Assembly (NCBI GenBank): GCA_041161065.1
Contig: JBEAVE010000034.1
Span: forward strand, 1 to 64,000
Length of the DNA: 64,000 bases
Direction of reading: 5' to 3'
Source: DYRG01 sp041161065
GTDB taxonomy: Bacteria; Pseudomonadota; Gammaproteobacteria; Beggiatoales; Beggiatoaceae
Made by a program: the position numbers and the translations under genes
The notes under the pieces: generated by a model
The model's database searches: none
What the model was told of the DNA's origin: nothing
The model's input: only the letters and a program-made list of their open reading frames with translations
Part shown: one piece after another, positions 39,937 through 49,782 of the stretch
Layout of the letters: every line of letters starts with the position of its first letter
How positions within the stretch are numbered: the first letter of the stretch is position 1

Positions 39937-42222
39937 ATGACAAATACAAATATAGTGGAAATGCTCAATTTAGGTTGGGTAATGATCTGTGCATTATTGG
40001 TGATTTTAATGCAAGCGGGTTTTATGTGTTTGGAGAGTGGTTTAACGCGAAGCAAAAATAGCATTAATGTTGCGATTAAAAACTTAGCGGATTTTGGGTT
40101 GGCGGTGCTCATTTTTTGGGTGATGGGTTATGCGTTAATGTTTGGGGTTTCTTGGAATGGGTGGATTGGAGCGAGCGGCTTTCTATTTCAGGCATTACAA
40201 ACACCTGAGACAGTCTTTTTTTTATTTCAAGCGGCGTTTTGTGGAACGGCAGTTACTATTATTTCTGGCGCGATTGCAGAACGTATGCGTTTCTCGGGAT
40301 ATTTAGTGATAGTTGCTTTAGTTTCTGGTTTAATTTACCCGTTATTTGGGCATTGGGTTTGGAATGGTGCAACGCAAGGAACGACAAATGGTTGGTTGGG
40401 GCAATTAGGGTTTGTCGATTTTGCAGGTTCAAGCGTTGTTCACAGCATTGGTGGCTGGGTTTCTCTGGCGGCATTATTAGTGATTGGACCGCGTGCAGGA
40501 CGCTTTCCCAATCGTGCGCCGCCCCACGACATTGTCGGGCACAGCATTCCCCTTGCTATTTTAGGGGTAATTTTATTATGGATTGGCTGGTTTGGTTTTA
40601 ATGGCGGGAGCACTTTTGCGTTAAATCAACACGTTAGCAAAATCATGGTGAACACATTATTGGGTGGCGTGGGCGGAATGTTGGCGGCGGTGGCGATAAG
40701 TTGGTATTTCGTGGGGCACGCCGACGTGAAAGCCTTGATGAACGGGTGCTTGGCGGGATTGGTGTCGATCACCGCGAACTGCCATTTAGTCACGCCGGCG
40801 GCGGCATTAGTAATTGGCGGCATCGGCGGTATCTTGATGTTATATATCGTAAAAACCTTAGAACATTACAAAATTGACGACGCGGTCGATGCCGTTGCAG
40901 TTCACGCGGGCGGCGGCGTGTGGGGAACGTTGGCGGTCGGATTATTTGCCCCGCTGGACGTATTTTCGCCAGAAACCACCCGTTTCAGTTTATTAAGCGT
41001 GCAATTATTGGGTATCTTTATTTGTGCAAGTTGGGGATTTGGAATTGCCTTTTTGGTATTGAAAAACGTGAACAAATACCACCCATTAAGGATTTCTCGC
41101 AAACAGGAACAACTCGGTTTGAATTACAGTGAACATGGAGTAAAAACGGAGTATTACGATTTATTACATACGATGCGCGTGCAAGGACAAACAGGTGATA
41201 TGAATTTGCGCGTTCCCGTTGAGTCTTTTTCAGAAGCAGGTTTCATTGCGCGTCGTTATAATCAAGTTTTAGATAAATTAAGTGAAGAAACCCGTTTAGC
41301 TCATCAAATGACCGAAGTGGCTCAAAAAGCGAGAAACGCGGCGGAACAAACAGCAATGAAATTGAAAGTTCAAAATGAGGAACTTAAAACCATTCAACGA
41401 TTAGCTTCAGGGCAAGCACAAATGATTGAAGAAGTGCGCCACGCAAAAGAAGAAGCTGAAGCAGCAAATCAACACAAAAGTCAATTCATTGCCAATATGA
41501 GTCATGAACTACGCACACCCTTAAATGCAATCATTGGCTATAGTGAAATGCTCAAAGAAGAAGCTGAGGATTTAGATGAACCGTCGATGATTAAAGACTT
41601 GAATAAAATCAAATCCGCTGGAAGCCATTTATTGGGATTAATCAATGATATATTAGATTTATCAAAACTCGAAGCGGGAAAAATGGATATTTATCCTGAA
41701 CGGTTTAATTTGGAAATGCTTGTTGAAGAAGTGGTTTCTACTATTCAACCATTAATTGATAAAAATGCTAATCAATTAGAAATCTATACATCACCTCATG
41801 AATTGGGTTTTGTTTATACCGATTTAACAAAACTACGTCAAATCATGTTTAACCTATTAAGTAATGCGAGCAAATTCACGCATCAAGGGGTTATTACGTT
41901 ACGTTTAAGCCGTTTGAAAAATCGTTTCACCGTTGAAATCAGTGATACGGGTATTGGTATGACAGAAGAACAATTGAAAAAACTCTTTCAACCTTTTACG
42001 CAAGCGGATTCCTCAACCACTCGAAAATATGGAGGAACAGGTTTAGGATTGGCGATTACAAAACAGTTTGTTGAAATGATGGGCGGAGATATTCAAGTGG
42101 TGAGCATTTTAGAGAAAGGAAGTACCTTTACTTTACATTTGCCAGTGAATGTTAAATCGGCTTCTGAAACGGTGGAAAAGGTTGTTTCTGAGAAATGGGT
42201 TGAAGCGGAATCATTTGCTTAA
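39937..42222 (+). CDS. Amt ammonium transporter fused to a histidine kinase
   Basis: 761 residues. Residues ~8-405 form an 11-helix Amt/Rh domain with the twin pore histidines H169 (GSSVVHSIGGW) and H323 (AVAVHAGGGVWG) and the typical FCGTAVTIISGAIAERM segment. A linker (~405-515, RVPVESFSEAGFIARRYNQV, coiled coil) leads to HisKA with H523 (NMSHELRTP) and a HATPase with NLLSNASKF, DTGIGMT and GGTGLGL. It is predicted to sense, or to sense and carry, ammonium, like the Amt-kinase sensor Ks-Amt5 of Kuenenia. No receiver is fused and no glnK is next to it. A terminator follows. Confidence 0.93.
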   Translation: MTNTNIVEMLNLGWVMICALLVILMQAGFMCLESGLTRSKNSINVAIKNLADFGLAVLIFWVMGYALMFGVSWNGWIGASGFLFQALQTPETVFFLFQAAFCGTAVTIISGAIAERMRFSGYLVIVALVSGLIYPLFGHWVWNGATQGTTNGWLGQLGFVDFAGSSVVHSIGGWVSLAALLVIGPRAGRFPNRAPPHDIVGHSIPLAILGVILLWIGWFGFNGGSTFALNQHVSKIMVNTLLGGVGGMLAAVAISWYFVGHADVKALMNGCLAGLVSITANCHLVTPAAALVIGGIGGILMLYIVKTLEHYKIDDAVDAVAVHAGGGVWGTLAVGLFAPLDVFSPETTRFSLLSVQLLGIFICASWGFGIAFLVLKNVNKYHPLRISRKQEQLGLNYSEHGVKTEYYDLLHTMRVQGQTGDMNLRVPVESFSEAGFIARRYNQVLDKLSEETRLAHQMTEVAQKARNAAEQTAMKLKVQNEELKTIQRLASGQAQMIEEVRHAKEEAEAANQHKSQFIANMSHELRTPLNAIIGYSEMLKEEAEDLDEPSMIKDLNKIKSAGSHLLGLINDILDLSKLEAGKMDIYPERFNLEMLVEEVVSTIQPLIDKNANQLEIYTSPHELGFVYTDLTKLRQIMFNLLSNASKFTHQGVITLRLSRLKNRFTVEISDTGIGMTEEQLKKLFQPFTQADSSTTRKYGGTGLGLAITKQFVEMMGGDIQVVSILEKGSTFTLHLPVNVKSASETVEKVVSEKWVEAESFA

Positions 42223-42251
42223 TTTCAACGTGATTAAAATATTACAAATAG

Positions 42252-42284
42252 GCGGGTACATACAATACTGTGCTCGCTTTTTTT
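42252..42284 (+). terminator. Rho-independent terminator after the Amt-kinase gene
   Basis: GCGGGTACA and TGTGCTCGC pair over nine positions (two G-U) around an 8-nt loop, followed by seven T residues, 30 bases after the stop. Confidence 0.75.
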
Positions 42285-42397
42285 ATGCTTGGGGGATACA
42301 TTTTCAATGTTAAAATGAGATAAAAAACTACAAAAAAGCCAAAGAAACCGCTAGAATGGAGGAACGCTGCAGTTTTGGCACGACAAGGTTTTGTAAT

Positions 42398-42925
42398 ATG
42401 AAGGAAGAAACTTATCAAAAAATGATAGGAATTGCTTTAATTATTGTGAGCGTGAGTTGGTTTGCAGTTCTTCCATTTATTCCTCTAAAAAGTAATCAAA
42501 TTATGACAGCTAATTTGTTCACAAAAGCAAGGTACGCATTAGTGTTTTTTGGTTATCCGGGTTGTCGAGATATTTGTGCGCCTACCTTATTGAATTTACA
42601 GAAAATTTATGAATCATGTGCAAATCCTCAACAATTAGCCATTATTTTTGTTAATCTATGGACTGAAATGTCAGAAATAGAAACCCAGCATTATGCAAAA
42701 TTATTTCATAAAGATTTTATTGGGCTACCTTTTTCTTCTAATTTAGCGCAAACTTTTGGAGCTTGGAAGGTTTCTCAACCGAATGGAGAATTGATACACA
42801 GTGATTATATTTACCTTGTAGAAAATCAACAACAGAATCGTTGGATTCTAAAAGAAGTATTTAAAGAAATAAACCATGTAACGCCTCTATTATCACAATT
42901 ACAATGTTTTGAACACCGCGTATAA
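42398..42925 (+). CDS. Sco1/SenC-like thioredoxin-fold protein
   Basis: 175 residues with one N-terminal membrane anchor (about 10-30) and a periplasmic thioredoxin fold. The copper/thiol motif C-x3-C is seen in FFGYPGCRDICAPTLLNL. The distal His expected in Sco proteins may be in LIHSDYIYLV. Sco proteins deliver copper to oxidase CuA or act as thiol reductases. The start is ATG 42398. The gene ends four bases before a membrane kinase gene, so the pair may be one transcript with gmk. Divergent enough that function is inferred. Confidence 0.75.
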   Translation: MKEETYQKMIGIALIIVSVSWFAVLPFIPLKSNQIMTANLFTKARYALVFFGYPGCRDICAPTLLNLQKIYESCANPQQLAIIFVNLWTEMSEIETQHYAKLFHKDFIGLPFSSNLAQTFGAWKVSQPNGELIHSDYIYLVENQQQNRWILKEVFKEINHVTPLLSQLQCFEHRV

Positions 42926-42929
42926 CATT

Positions 42930-44279
42930 ATGTCTAAGAAACTTGCCTCTGTTTTACAAGAAGATTTCATAAAAGCCGATCAAATGATGATGCAATTATT
43001 GCTGATTCATTGGATCGTTGCTTCTTCTGTTACTGCCTATAGTTATGGGTTTTATTTGCTTGGTTTTATAGGCGGCGGCGGAGTGTTTCTAATTGCCTTT
43101 GCTGCTTATAAACTATTGAGAGGAACTCTTTATAGCAGAATCATTATGGGGATTAGTTTCATGATGTTTTCTGCAATCTTTATTCAGCAGCATTTGGGAC
43201 GCATTGAAATGCACTTTCACGTCTTTGCTGCATTGGCGGTTTTAATTCGTTACAAAGACATTTCTCCCGTGATTGCAGGCGCGATTGCAACATTAGTGCA
43301 TCACGTTATTTTTAATTATTGCCAATTCTTTGAAGTAACCATGTTTGGTGTTCCTCTAAAAATCTATAATTATGGTGTAGGCTTAGATACCACTTTGTTG
43401 CATGGCTTATTTGTAATATTATCAGTAGCGGTTTATTATTACATAATAAAACAATTAACCCAGCAATTTTCCGAAAATGTCCATTTCAATAATGAAATAG
43501 AAAAAGCAAACAAAGAATTTAAAGTCATTACAGAGGAACTACAAATTGCAAAAGAGGCGGCGGAGGAAGCAAACTTAGCAAAAAGTCGTTTCATTGCGAA
43601 TATGAGCCACGAATTACGCACCCCCTTAAATGCAATCATTGGTTATAGTGAATTATTGCATGAAGAAGCAGAAGAAATGCAAGAAGAAAGTTTTGCTAAA
43701 GATTTAGATAAAATTCATTATGCAGCAAAACATTTATTGGAATTAATCAATGATATATTAGATATTTCAAAAATAGAAGCGGGCAAAATGGAACTGTATT
43801 TAGAAATATTTGATGTGCCAAAAATGCTTGAAGAAATTACTTCAACCACTCAGCATTTAATAGAGAAAAATGATAATACACTTGAAATGATTATCGATGA
43901 ACAAGTTGGTTTAATGTATGCGGATTTGTTAAAGGTGCGGCAAATTCTATTTAATTTGTTAAGTAATTCCGCTAAATTTTGTAAAAATGGTAAAATCATG
44001 TTGGTTGTTTATCGGATTCCTAAAGATGATGTGCATTGGTTGGTATTTCAAGTGAGCGATACGGGGATTGGAATGACAGAGGAACAACAGAAGAAACTCT
44101 TTCAACCTTTCGTTCAAGCAGAAAACTCCACTTCGCGCAAATTTGGTGGAACAGGTTTAGGGTTAGCCATTAGTAAAATGGCAGCCATTATGATGGGAGG
44201 TAAAGTGGAAGTGCAAAGTGAATTAAATAAAGGCACTTGTTTTACCGTTTCTTTACCCGAGCAAGTTCTTTTGAAATAA
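42930..44279 (+). CDS. Membrane histidine kinase with five-helix sensor
   Basis: 449 residues. About five membrane helices (residues 20-175) include a histidine-rich segment, IQQHLGRIEMHFHVFAALAVL and LVHHVIFNY, a pattern seen in membrane sensors of some chemoreceptors and kinases. A coiled linker leads to HisKA with H227 (NMSHELRTPLNAIIGY), then a HATPase with NLLSNSAKF, DTGIGMT and GGTGLGL. No PAS or receiver is present. Closely related in kinase core to the Amt-kinase. The clustered His residues suggest metal or haem binding, possibly linked to the Sco-like gene upstream (inference). Start ATG 42930. Confidence 0.88.
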   Translation: MSKKLASVLQEDFIKADQMMMQLLLIHWIVASSVTAYSYGFYLLGFIGGGGVFLIAFAAYKLLRGTLYSRIIMGISFMMFSAIFIQQHLGRIEMHFHVFAALAVLIRYKDISPVIAGAIATLVHHVIFNYCQFFEVTMFGVPLKIYNYGVGLDTTLLHGLFVILSVAVYYYIIKQLTQQFSENVHFNNEIEKANKEFKVITEELQIAKEAAEEANLAKSRFIANMSHELRTPLNAIIGYSELLHEEAEEMQEESFAKDLDKIHYAAKHLLELINDILDISKIEAGKMELYLEIFDVPKMLEEITSTTQHLIEKNDNTLEMIIDEQVGLMYADLLKVRQILFNLLSNSAKFCKNGKIMLVVYRIPKDDVHWLVFQVSDTGIGMTEEQQKKLFQPFVQAENSTSRKFGGTGLGLAISKMAAIMMGGKVEVQSELNKGTCFTVSLPEQVLLK

Positions 44280-44282
44280 AAT

Positions 44283-44885
44283 ATGAAAGGCATACTATTT
44301 ATTATTTCTGCCCCGTCGGGTGCAGGTAAAACAAGTCTAGTTAAATCTCTATTAGACAACGATCCGCAATTGCAGGTTTCTATTTCTTATACAACTCGTT
44401 CACCGCGTCCTCAAGAAACTCATGGTATTCACTATCATTTTGTGACACTTTCTAGTTTTCAAGAAATGTTAGAAAAAGGTGTCTTTTTAGAACACGCGAA
44501 AGTGTTTGATAATTATTATGGCACATCGCAAATTTGGTTAGAACAACAGTTAGAACTGGGCAAGGATATTATTTTAGAAATTGATTGGCAAGGTGCGCAA
44601 CAAGTGAGAGCAAAAATGCCTAAAGCTGTGAGCATTTTTATTTTACCGCCTTCAAAAGAAAGTTTAGAACAACGTTTGAGAAACCGTGCGCAAGATAGTG
44701 AAGAAACGATTGCTAGACGCTTAAAAGATGCAGTAAGCGATATGTCGCATTACAATGAATTTGATTATGTGGTAATTAACGATGATTTTAATCGAGCATT
44801 ACAAGACTTGCAAAGCATTATTAGAACGCAACACCTTCGTTTAGAGCATCAGCAACACTTTAGTGAACAAATTTCAGTTAATTAG
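44283..44885 (+). CDS. gmk: Guanylate kinase
   Basis: A 200-residue enzyme converting GMP to GDP with ATP. The P-loop SAPSGAGKTSLV, the GMP-binding SYTTRSPRPQETHGIHYHF and the lid-region RNRAQDSEETIARRL are standard. Its ATG is three bases after the kinase stop. rpoZ, often next to gmk, is not present here. Confidence 0.97.
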   Translation: MKGILFIISAPSGAGKTSLVKSLLDNDPQLQVSISYTTRSPRPQETHGIHYHFVTLSSFQEMLEKGVFLEHAKVFDNYYGTSQIWLEQQLELGKDIILEIDWQGAQQVRAKMPKAVSIFILPPSKESLEQRLRNRAQDSEETIARRLKDAVSDMSHYNEFDYVVINDDFNRALQDLQSIIRTQHLRLEHQQHFSEQISVN

Positions 44886-44899
44886 CTAGGAGAACACAC

Positions 44900-46249
44900 A
44901 TGAGCAATTATAAGATTCTATTGGAAGAATCAGAAATGCCTACGCATTGGTACAATGTGATTGCAGATATGCCAAACAAACCTGCGCCTTATTTAGCCCC
45001 CGACGGTTCTCAAATTCCGCCGCAAGCAATGGAGGCGATTTTTGCACCCGCTTTAATTGAGCAAGAGGTTTCTAGCGAGCGGTGGATTGAAATCCCCAAC
45101 GAGGTAAGAGAAATCTATAAATTATGGCGACCTTCTCCTTTAATTCGGGCGCATCGTTTAGAGCAATTTTTGGGAACACCTGCAAAGATTTATTTCAAAT
45201 ACGAAGGGGTTAGTCCAGCGGGTTCTCACAAACCTAATTCAGCGGTTGCACAAGCCTATTACAACAAGGTTGCTGGCATTAAACGTTTGACCACTGAAAC
45301 CGGTGCTGGACAATGGGGTTCGTCGATTGCATTAGCAGGTCAAATGTTTGGATTAGAAGTTCGGGTTTATATGGTGAAAGTCAGTTATGAACAAAAACCC
45401 TTTCGCCGTTCTATGATGCAAACGTGGGGTGCAGAGGTTATTCCTAGCCCTTCAAACTTAACAGAATCAGGTAGAAAAATCCTTTCTGAAGATGCGAACA
45501 ACCCGGGTTCTTTAGGGATTGCAATTTCTGAAGCTGTGGAAGAAGCTGCATCGAGAAAAGATACCAATTATACCTTAGGATCAGTATTAAATCATGTGTT
45601 ATTACATCAAACCGTGATTGGGCAAGAAACTCGCAAACAACTTGAAAAGGTTGGTGATTACCCCGATGTAATCTTTGCACCTTGTGGTGGCGGTTCTAAT
45701 GTGGGGGGTATGATGTTCCCATTTCTAGCCGATAAAGCAGCGGGTAAGAACATTCGTTTGGTAGCGGTAGAACCGTCCTCTTGTCCAACCTTAACTCGTG
45801 GGCATTATTCCTATGATTTTGGCGATTCTGTGGGTTTAACTCCACTAATGTTAATGTACACCTTAGGACATGATTTCATGCCGCCGAGCATTCACGCAGG
45901 GGGATTACGCTATCATGGTGATTCTGCACTGGTTTCTCAATTGTATAAAGAAGGTATTTTAGAAGCAATGGCGGTTTCTCAACTAGCCACTTTTGAAGCG
46001 GGCGTTTTATTTGCAAAAACACAAGGAATTATTCCCGCCCCCGAATCAAATCATGCGATTTGTGCTGCCATTCAAGAAGCGAAACATTGTAAAGAAACTG
46101 GCGAGAGCAAAACTATTTTATTTACGCTTTCTGGACACGGACATTTTGATATGGCTTCTTATGATAAATTCTTAGCAGGACAATTAGAAGATTATGATTA
46201 TCCAGAAGAAGCGATTCAACAAGCCTTAGAACATTTGCCAAAGTTTTAA
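44900..46249 (+). CDS. Tryptophan synthase beta-like protein, TrpB2 type
   Basis: 449 residues. The N-terminal extension (WYNVIADMPNKPAPYLAPDG) and the SHKPNSA loop with PLP lysine K111 mark the TrpB2 branch, distinct from standalone TrpB1. The phosphate loop APCGGGSNVGG and the C-terminal FTLSGHGHFDM are intact. TrpB2 makes tryptophan from indole and serine without needing TrpA activation. No trpA adjoins it, so it may salvage indole. Confidence 0.92.
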   Translation: MSNYKILLEESEMPTHWYNVIADMPNKPAPYLAPDGSQIPPQAMEAIFAPALIEQEVSSERWIEIPNEVREIYKLWRPSPLIRAHRLEQFLGTPAKIYFKYEGVSPAGSHKPNSAVAQAYYNKVAGIKRLTTETGAGQWGSSIALAGQMFGLEVRVYMVKVSYEQKPFRRSMMQTWGAEVIPSPSNLTESGRKILSEDANNPGSLGIAISEAVEEAASRKDTNYTLGSVLNHVLLHQTVIGQETRKQLEKVGDYPDVIFAPCGGGSNVGGMMFPFLADKAAGKNIRLVAVEPSSCPTLTRGHYSYDFGDSVGLTPLMLMYTLGHDFMPPSIHAGGLRYHGDSALVSQLYKEGILEAMAVSQLATFEAGVLFAKTQGIIPAPESNHAICAAIQEAKHCKETGESKTILFTLSGHGHFDMASYDKFLAGQLEDYDYPEEAIQQALEHLPKF

Positions 46250-46277
46250 TTTTGATTTGATCGGTTAAAGGAATTTC

Positions 46278-46925
46278 ATGAAATATCGCTTATTAGTTTT
46301 TGATTGGGACGGCACGTTAATGGATTCTGCGGATCGGATTGTAGAATGTTTTCAATCTGCGATTTCTCACACGGATTTGTCACCTAGAACAAATGATCAA
46401 ATCAAACATATTATTGGATTAGGTTTGAATGAAGCGATGATGGCATTGTATCCTGAAGCCGATCAACCTCGTTGGACACAATTAGCAGATTTATACCGTT
46501 TGTATTATTTAGAGTTGAACAAAACGCCTAATTATTTATTTGATGGGGTGAAAGAAACATTAGAGAAACTCCGTGAAGAAAACTACCTTTTAGCATTAGC
46601 AACGGGGAAAAGTCGACGGGGATTAGATCGAGTGTTAGAAGAAACGGGGATTGGACATTTGTTTCAAATCACTCGATGTGCCGATGAAACTTGCTCAAAA
46701 CCCGATCCGCTCATGTTAAATCAAATTTTAGAGGAATTAGATATTTCAACACATCAAGCCTTAATGATTGGAGATAGTGAGTATGATCTACAAATGGCTA
46801 GAAATGCAAAAATGGATTCCGCAGCGGTAAGTTATGGCGTGCATAGTTGTGAGCATTTGCTCAATTATAATCCTATTACTTGCTTACATTCAATGAATGA
46901 TTTATGGAGATTTCTACATGGATAA
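46278..46925 (+). CDS. HAD-family phosphatase (Gph-like)
   Basis: 215 residues, HAD subfamily IA. Motif I DWDGTLMDS (Asp8, Asp10), motif II ALATGKSRRG, Lys in CSKPDPLML and motif IV IGDSEYDLQMA are complete. A cap domain lies between motifs I and II. Related proteins are annotated as phosphoglycolate phosphatases, but the substrate is uncertain. Its stop overlaps the start of sppA by eight bases, the same gph-sppA neighbourhood as in many gammaproteobacteria. Confidence 0.9.
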   Translation: MKYRLLVFDWDGTLMDSADRIVECFQSAISHTDLSPRTNDQIKHIIGLGLNEAMMALYPEADQPRWTQLADLYRLYYLELNKTPNYLFDGVKETLEKLREENYLLALATGKSRRGLDRVLEETGIGHLFQITRCADETCSKPDPLMLNQILEELDISTHQALMIGDSEYDLQMARNAKMDSAAVSYGVHSCEHLLNYNPITCLHSMNDLWRFLHG

Positions 46926-47859
46926 CAATAATGAGAATTGGGAGCGCGAAACAATTAAACAAATTGCTTTAGCACAAGTCACTGAACAACGTCGAGCAAG
47001 ACGTTGGGGAATTTTCTTTAAGTTTCTCGGTTTTATGTATTTGTTTGCGATTTTAGCATTGGTTAAATTTGATTGGGAAAGTGAAGATTTGACAGGGGAG
47101 AAAAAACATACAGCAATTGTTGATGTAAAAGGGTTAATTGCAAGCAATACAGAGGCGAGTGCAGAAAAGGTCATAAAATCCTTAAAAGCCGCATTCAAAG
47201 ACGATAAGACGGCGGGTGTAATTGTTAGAATAAATAGTCCGGGAGGAAGTCCAGTTCAAGCAAATTATATTTATCAAGAAATGCAACGTTTAAGGAAAGA
47301 ATACCCTAAAATTCCTTTGTATGCGGTAGTTACAGATTTGTGTGCATCGGGGGGGTATTATATTGCAGTGGGCGCGGAAAAAATATTTGTCGACAAATCA
47401 AGTTTGATAGGTTCAATTGGCGTGGTAATGAGTAGTTTTGGATTCGTTAATACATTAGAGAAACTCGGTGTTGAAAGACGCTTATTTACGGCGGGAGAAA
47501 ATAAAGGATTTTTAGACCCCTTTTCTCCACAAAAAACAGAAGAAGTTGATCACGTTAAAACCCTCTTAAATCAATTGCATGATAATTTCATTAATGTTGT
47601 GAAAGAAGGTCGCGGCGATCGATTACAACTTACCAATGAAAAATTGTTTTCTGGCTTTATTTGGGCGGGAGAAGAAGCGATTAAATTAGGTTTAGTTGAT
47701 GAGGTTTCTACGACGCAGAAAGTTGCAAAAGATTTAATTAAAGCCGAAAAATTGGTTAATTTCACGCCGCGCCGCGATTTATTTGAACGCATGGCAGAAA
47801 AAATGAGCACCGCCGTCGCGGAATGGGTCATGTTTGCACAGTTTGGAGCAACACCATGA
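46918..47859 (+). CDS. sppA: Signal peptide peptidase SppA, short form
   Basis: 313 residues, a membrane-bound serine protease that degrades cleaved signal peptides. One TM helix lies near residues 31-50. Nucleophile Ser144 (DLCASGGYYIAVG) and the general-base Lys196 (ENKGFLDPFSP) are 52 residues apart, as in the B. subtilis S147/K199 pair. The short length means one protease domain, unlike the duplicated E. coli enzyme. The stop TGA overlaps the next ATG. Confidence 0.92.
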   Translation: MDNNNENWERETIKQIALAQVTEQRRARRWGIFFKFLGFMYLFAILALVKFDWESEDLTGEKKHTAIVDVKGLIASNTEASAEKVIKSLKAAFKDDKTAGVIVRINSPGGSPVQANYIYQEMQRLRKEYPKIPLYAVVTDLCASGGYYIAVGAEKIFVDKSSLIGSIGVVMSSFGFVNTLEKLGVERRLFTAGENKGFLDPFSPQKTEEVDHVKTLLNQLHDNFINVVKEGRGDRLQLTNEKLFSGFIWAGEEAIKLGLVDEVSTTQKVAKDLIKAEKLVNFTPRRDLFERMAEKMSTAVAEWVMFAQFGATP

Positions 47860-48875
47860 GAACTTTTCTTATTATTTTAGGGGTTTTGTGGAGTTTTTCG
47901 GGAAATGCTGACGAAATAAACATAAATCCAGATGAAATTGCTCAAAATGTCATTGAATCGCTGAAAAAAGCGAAGAGTGGCGTAGATTTAGATATTATCC
48001 AAAATAACCAGCAAATTCTAAGTCCTTGGTTATCTTGTCAAAGTATCCCCAATTCGATTTTATTGGCGCGCGGCTTATTGTATTATAAGCAACAACAAAT
48101 AAACCAAGCAAATCAAGATATTACGCTCTATCTTCAGCGAAATCCCAATGATTTAACCGCTTTGCTCATTCAAGGCGCAATTTATCGCAATTTAGGGGAA
48201 TATGACAATGCTCGAAACATTTGTCGACAAACCGAGCGTTTGGTGAGCAAAACCAGTAAAACATTGTGTTTCGCAGAAATCCTATCGCGGCAAGGAAAAA
48301 TGGATTTAGCGTATGAGCAATTGCGACAAGTTGTATTTCCTGCACAACAAGAAAGTCCGCAAGCCTATCAGCGATTACATATAGAATTAGCAACTATAGA
48401 TCAACGGCTTAGACGCTTTGAAAATGCGCAAGAAAATTTTACAAAAGCTCTCAGCGCACCGTTTCGTGATCAAGTTTTGTGGCTTGCTTATAGTGATTTC
48501 TTATTAGAAACCATGCAATTTGAGAAACTCTTATATGAAATTCCTAATGATTCAAATGATGTGCGATTGCAAGTTCGGCGAAGTATTGCTGCTAAAAAAC
48601 TTGGGAAAACCGAATTGGTGAATAGTGATATTTTTATTCAAGCCCGCGCACAAAATAATTTAAGTTTGCGAACTGATGAAGCCCTTTTTTTGATGGAAAT
48701 TCAAGATGATACACAAGCTGCGCTTAATATTCTGCAAACCGTTTGGGAAACCCGCAAAGAACCTTTTGAGGCAAAATTACTGATTAAAGCCGCCAATCTC
48801 GCTAAACAGCCCGATATTGCAAATTCTGTTTTGAATTGGACTAAAAATAAAGGTTGGGAAGACCATTTTGAATAA
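47856..48875 (+). CDS. Exported TPR-repeat protein
   Basis: 339 residues with a signal peptide (MRTFLIILGVLWSFSGNA). TPR-like helical repeats fill the rest (ARGLLYYKQQQINQANQDI, LIQGAIYRNLGEYDNA, RRFENAQENFTKALSA). No catalytic motif is seen. It is coupled to sppA by ATGA and to the glycosyltransferase by an overlapping TTG start. A periplasmic scaffold is likely; function unknown. Confidence 0.75.
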   Translation: MRTFLIILGVLWSFSGNADEININPDEIAQNVIESLKKAKSGVDLDIIQNNQQILSPWLSCQSIPNSILLARGLLYYKQQQINQANQDITLYLQRNPNDLTALLIQGAIYRNLGEYDNARNICRQTERLVSKTSKTLCFAEILSRQGKMDLAYEQLRQVVFPAQQESPQAYQRLHIELATIDQRLRRFENAQENFTKALSAPFRDQVLWLAYSDFLLETMQFEKLLYEIPNDSNDVRLQVRRSIAAKKLGKTELVNSDIFIQARAQNNLSLRTDEALFLMEIQDDTQAALNILQTVWETRKEPFEAKLLIKAANLAKQPDIANSVLNWTKNKGWEDHFE

Positions 48876-49782
48876 TCAAAAAATTGCAATCATTGTGCTC
48901 AATTGGAATGGTTGGACAGAAACCCAACTTTGTATTACATCTTTATTACCTATTTTGAATGAAAATACGCATTTGATTATTTGTGATAATGGTTCAACAG
49001 ATAATTCTTGGCAACAATTACAAACTTTCTCAAATAACTTGAGAATAACTTTATTACAAACAGGTGCAAATAAAGGGTTTGCAGGTGGTATGAATGTCGG
49101 AATTAAATATGCGTTAGAAAATATGAGTCCAGATTTTATTTGGTTATTAAATAATGATGTGCAAATTTATCCCGATGCGTTAGAGAAACTCTTGATTTCT
49201 GCGAATCGTAAAAAAAATATAGGAATGTGGGGAAGCACTTTATTAGAAAACGATGGAAAAATGCAATGCGCGGGAGGTTGTCGATATTATCCATATTTAA
49301 CAATATTTAAACCTATTTTTGCGGGAAAAACTTTAGAGGAAATAAAAAAAAATAATCCAGAGAAAATCACATTAGATTATATTGCGGGTGCGGCGTTATT
49401 TATTAGAACAGAAGCAATAAAACAGATTGGCTTATTAAATGAAGAATATTTTTTATTTTATGAAGAATTGGATTACAGCCAACGTTTAAAAAAAGCAGAT
49501 TTTGAGATTGCGTGGTGTAAAGAAAGTATTGTTATTCATAAAGGAAGCGCAAGCGTTGGAAATATTCGGGATAAAAATCAAGAAAAAATCAAAAAAGCTA
49601 ATTATTATGAAAATCTAAGTACCTTAAAATATTCAAGAAATTTTTATCCTAACACATTCTGGATTATTTTTATGAATCGTTTTGTGTTGAAATCACTTGC
49701 TTTAATCATAACGGGACGATGGTATTTATTCGCCCCATTATTAAAAGCCTATCGAGATTATTTCAAACTTCCTAAAACATGA
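48868..49782 (+). CDS. Family 2 glycosyltransferase
   Basis: 304 residues, GT-A fold. IAIIVLNWNGWTETQLCI, CDNGSTDNSW and WLLNNDVQIYPDAL hold the nucleotide- and metal-binding aspartates. YIAGAALFIRTEAI and EEYFLFYEELDYSQRLKKAD follow as in rhamnosyltransferase-like enzymes. The start TTG at 48868 overlaps the upstream stop. The gene converges with and overlaps the DUF1015 gene by 25 bases. Probably builds a surface polysaccharide, but the sugar is unknown. Confidence 0.88.
   Translation: MNNQKIAIIVLNWNGWTETQLCITSLLPILNENTHLIICDNGSTDNSWQQLQTFSNNLRITLLQTGANKGFAGGMNVGIKYALENMSPDFIWLLNNDVQIYPDALEKLLISANRKKNIGMWGSTLLENDGKMQCAGGCRYYPYLTIFKPIFAGKTLEEIKKNNPEKITLDYIAGAALFIRTEAIKQIGLLNEEYFLFYEELDYSQRLKKADFEIAWCKESIVIHKGSASVGNIRDKNQEKIKKANYYENLSTLKYSRNFYPNTFWIIFMNRFVLKSLALIITGRWYLFAPLLKAYRDYFKLPKT

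Noticed and set aside
40239..40601. A 120-codon Trp/Cys-rich frame inside the Amt domain
   Set aside because: It is an out-of-frame shadow of the transporter gene.
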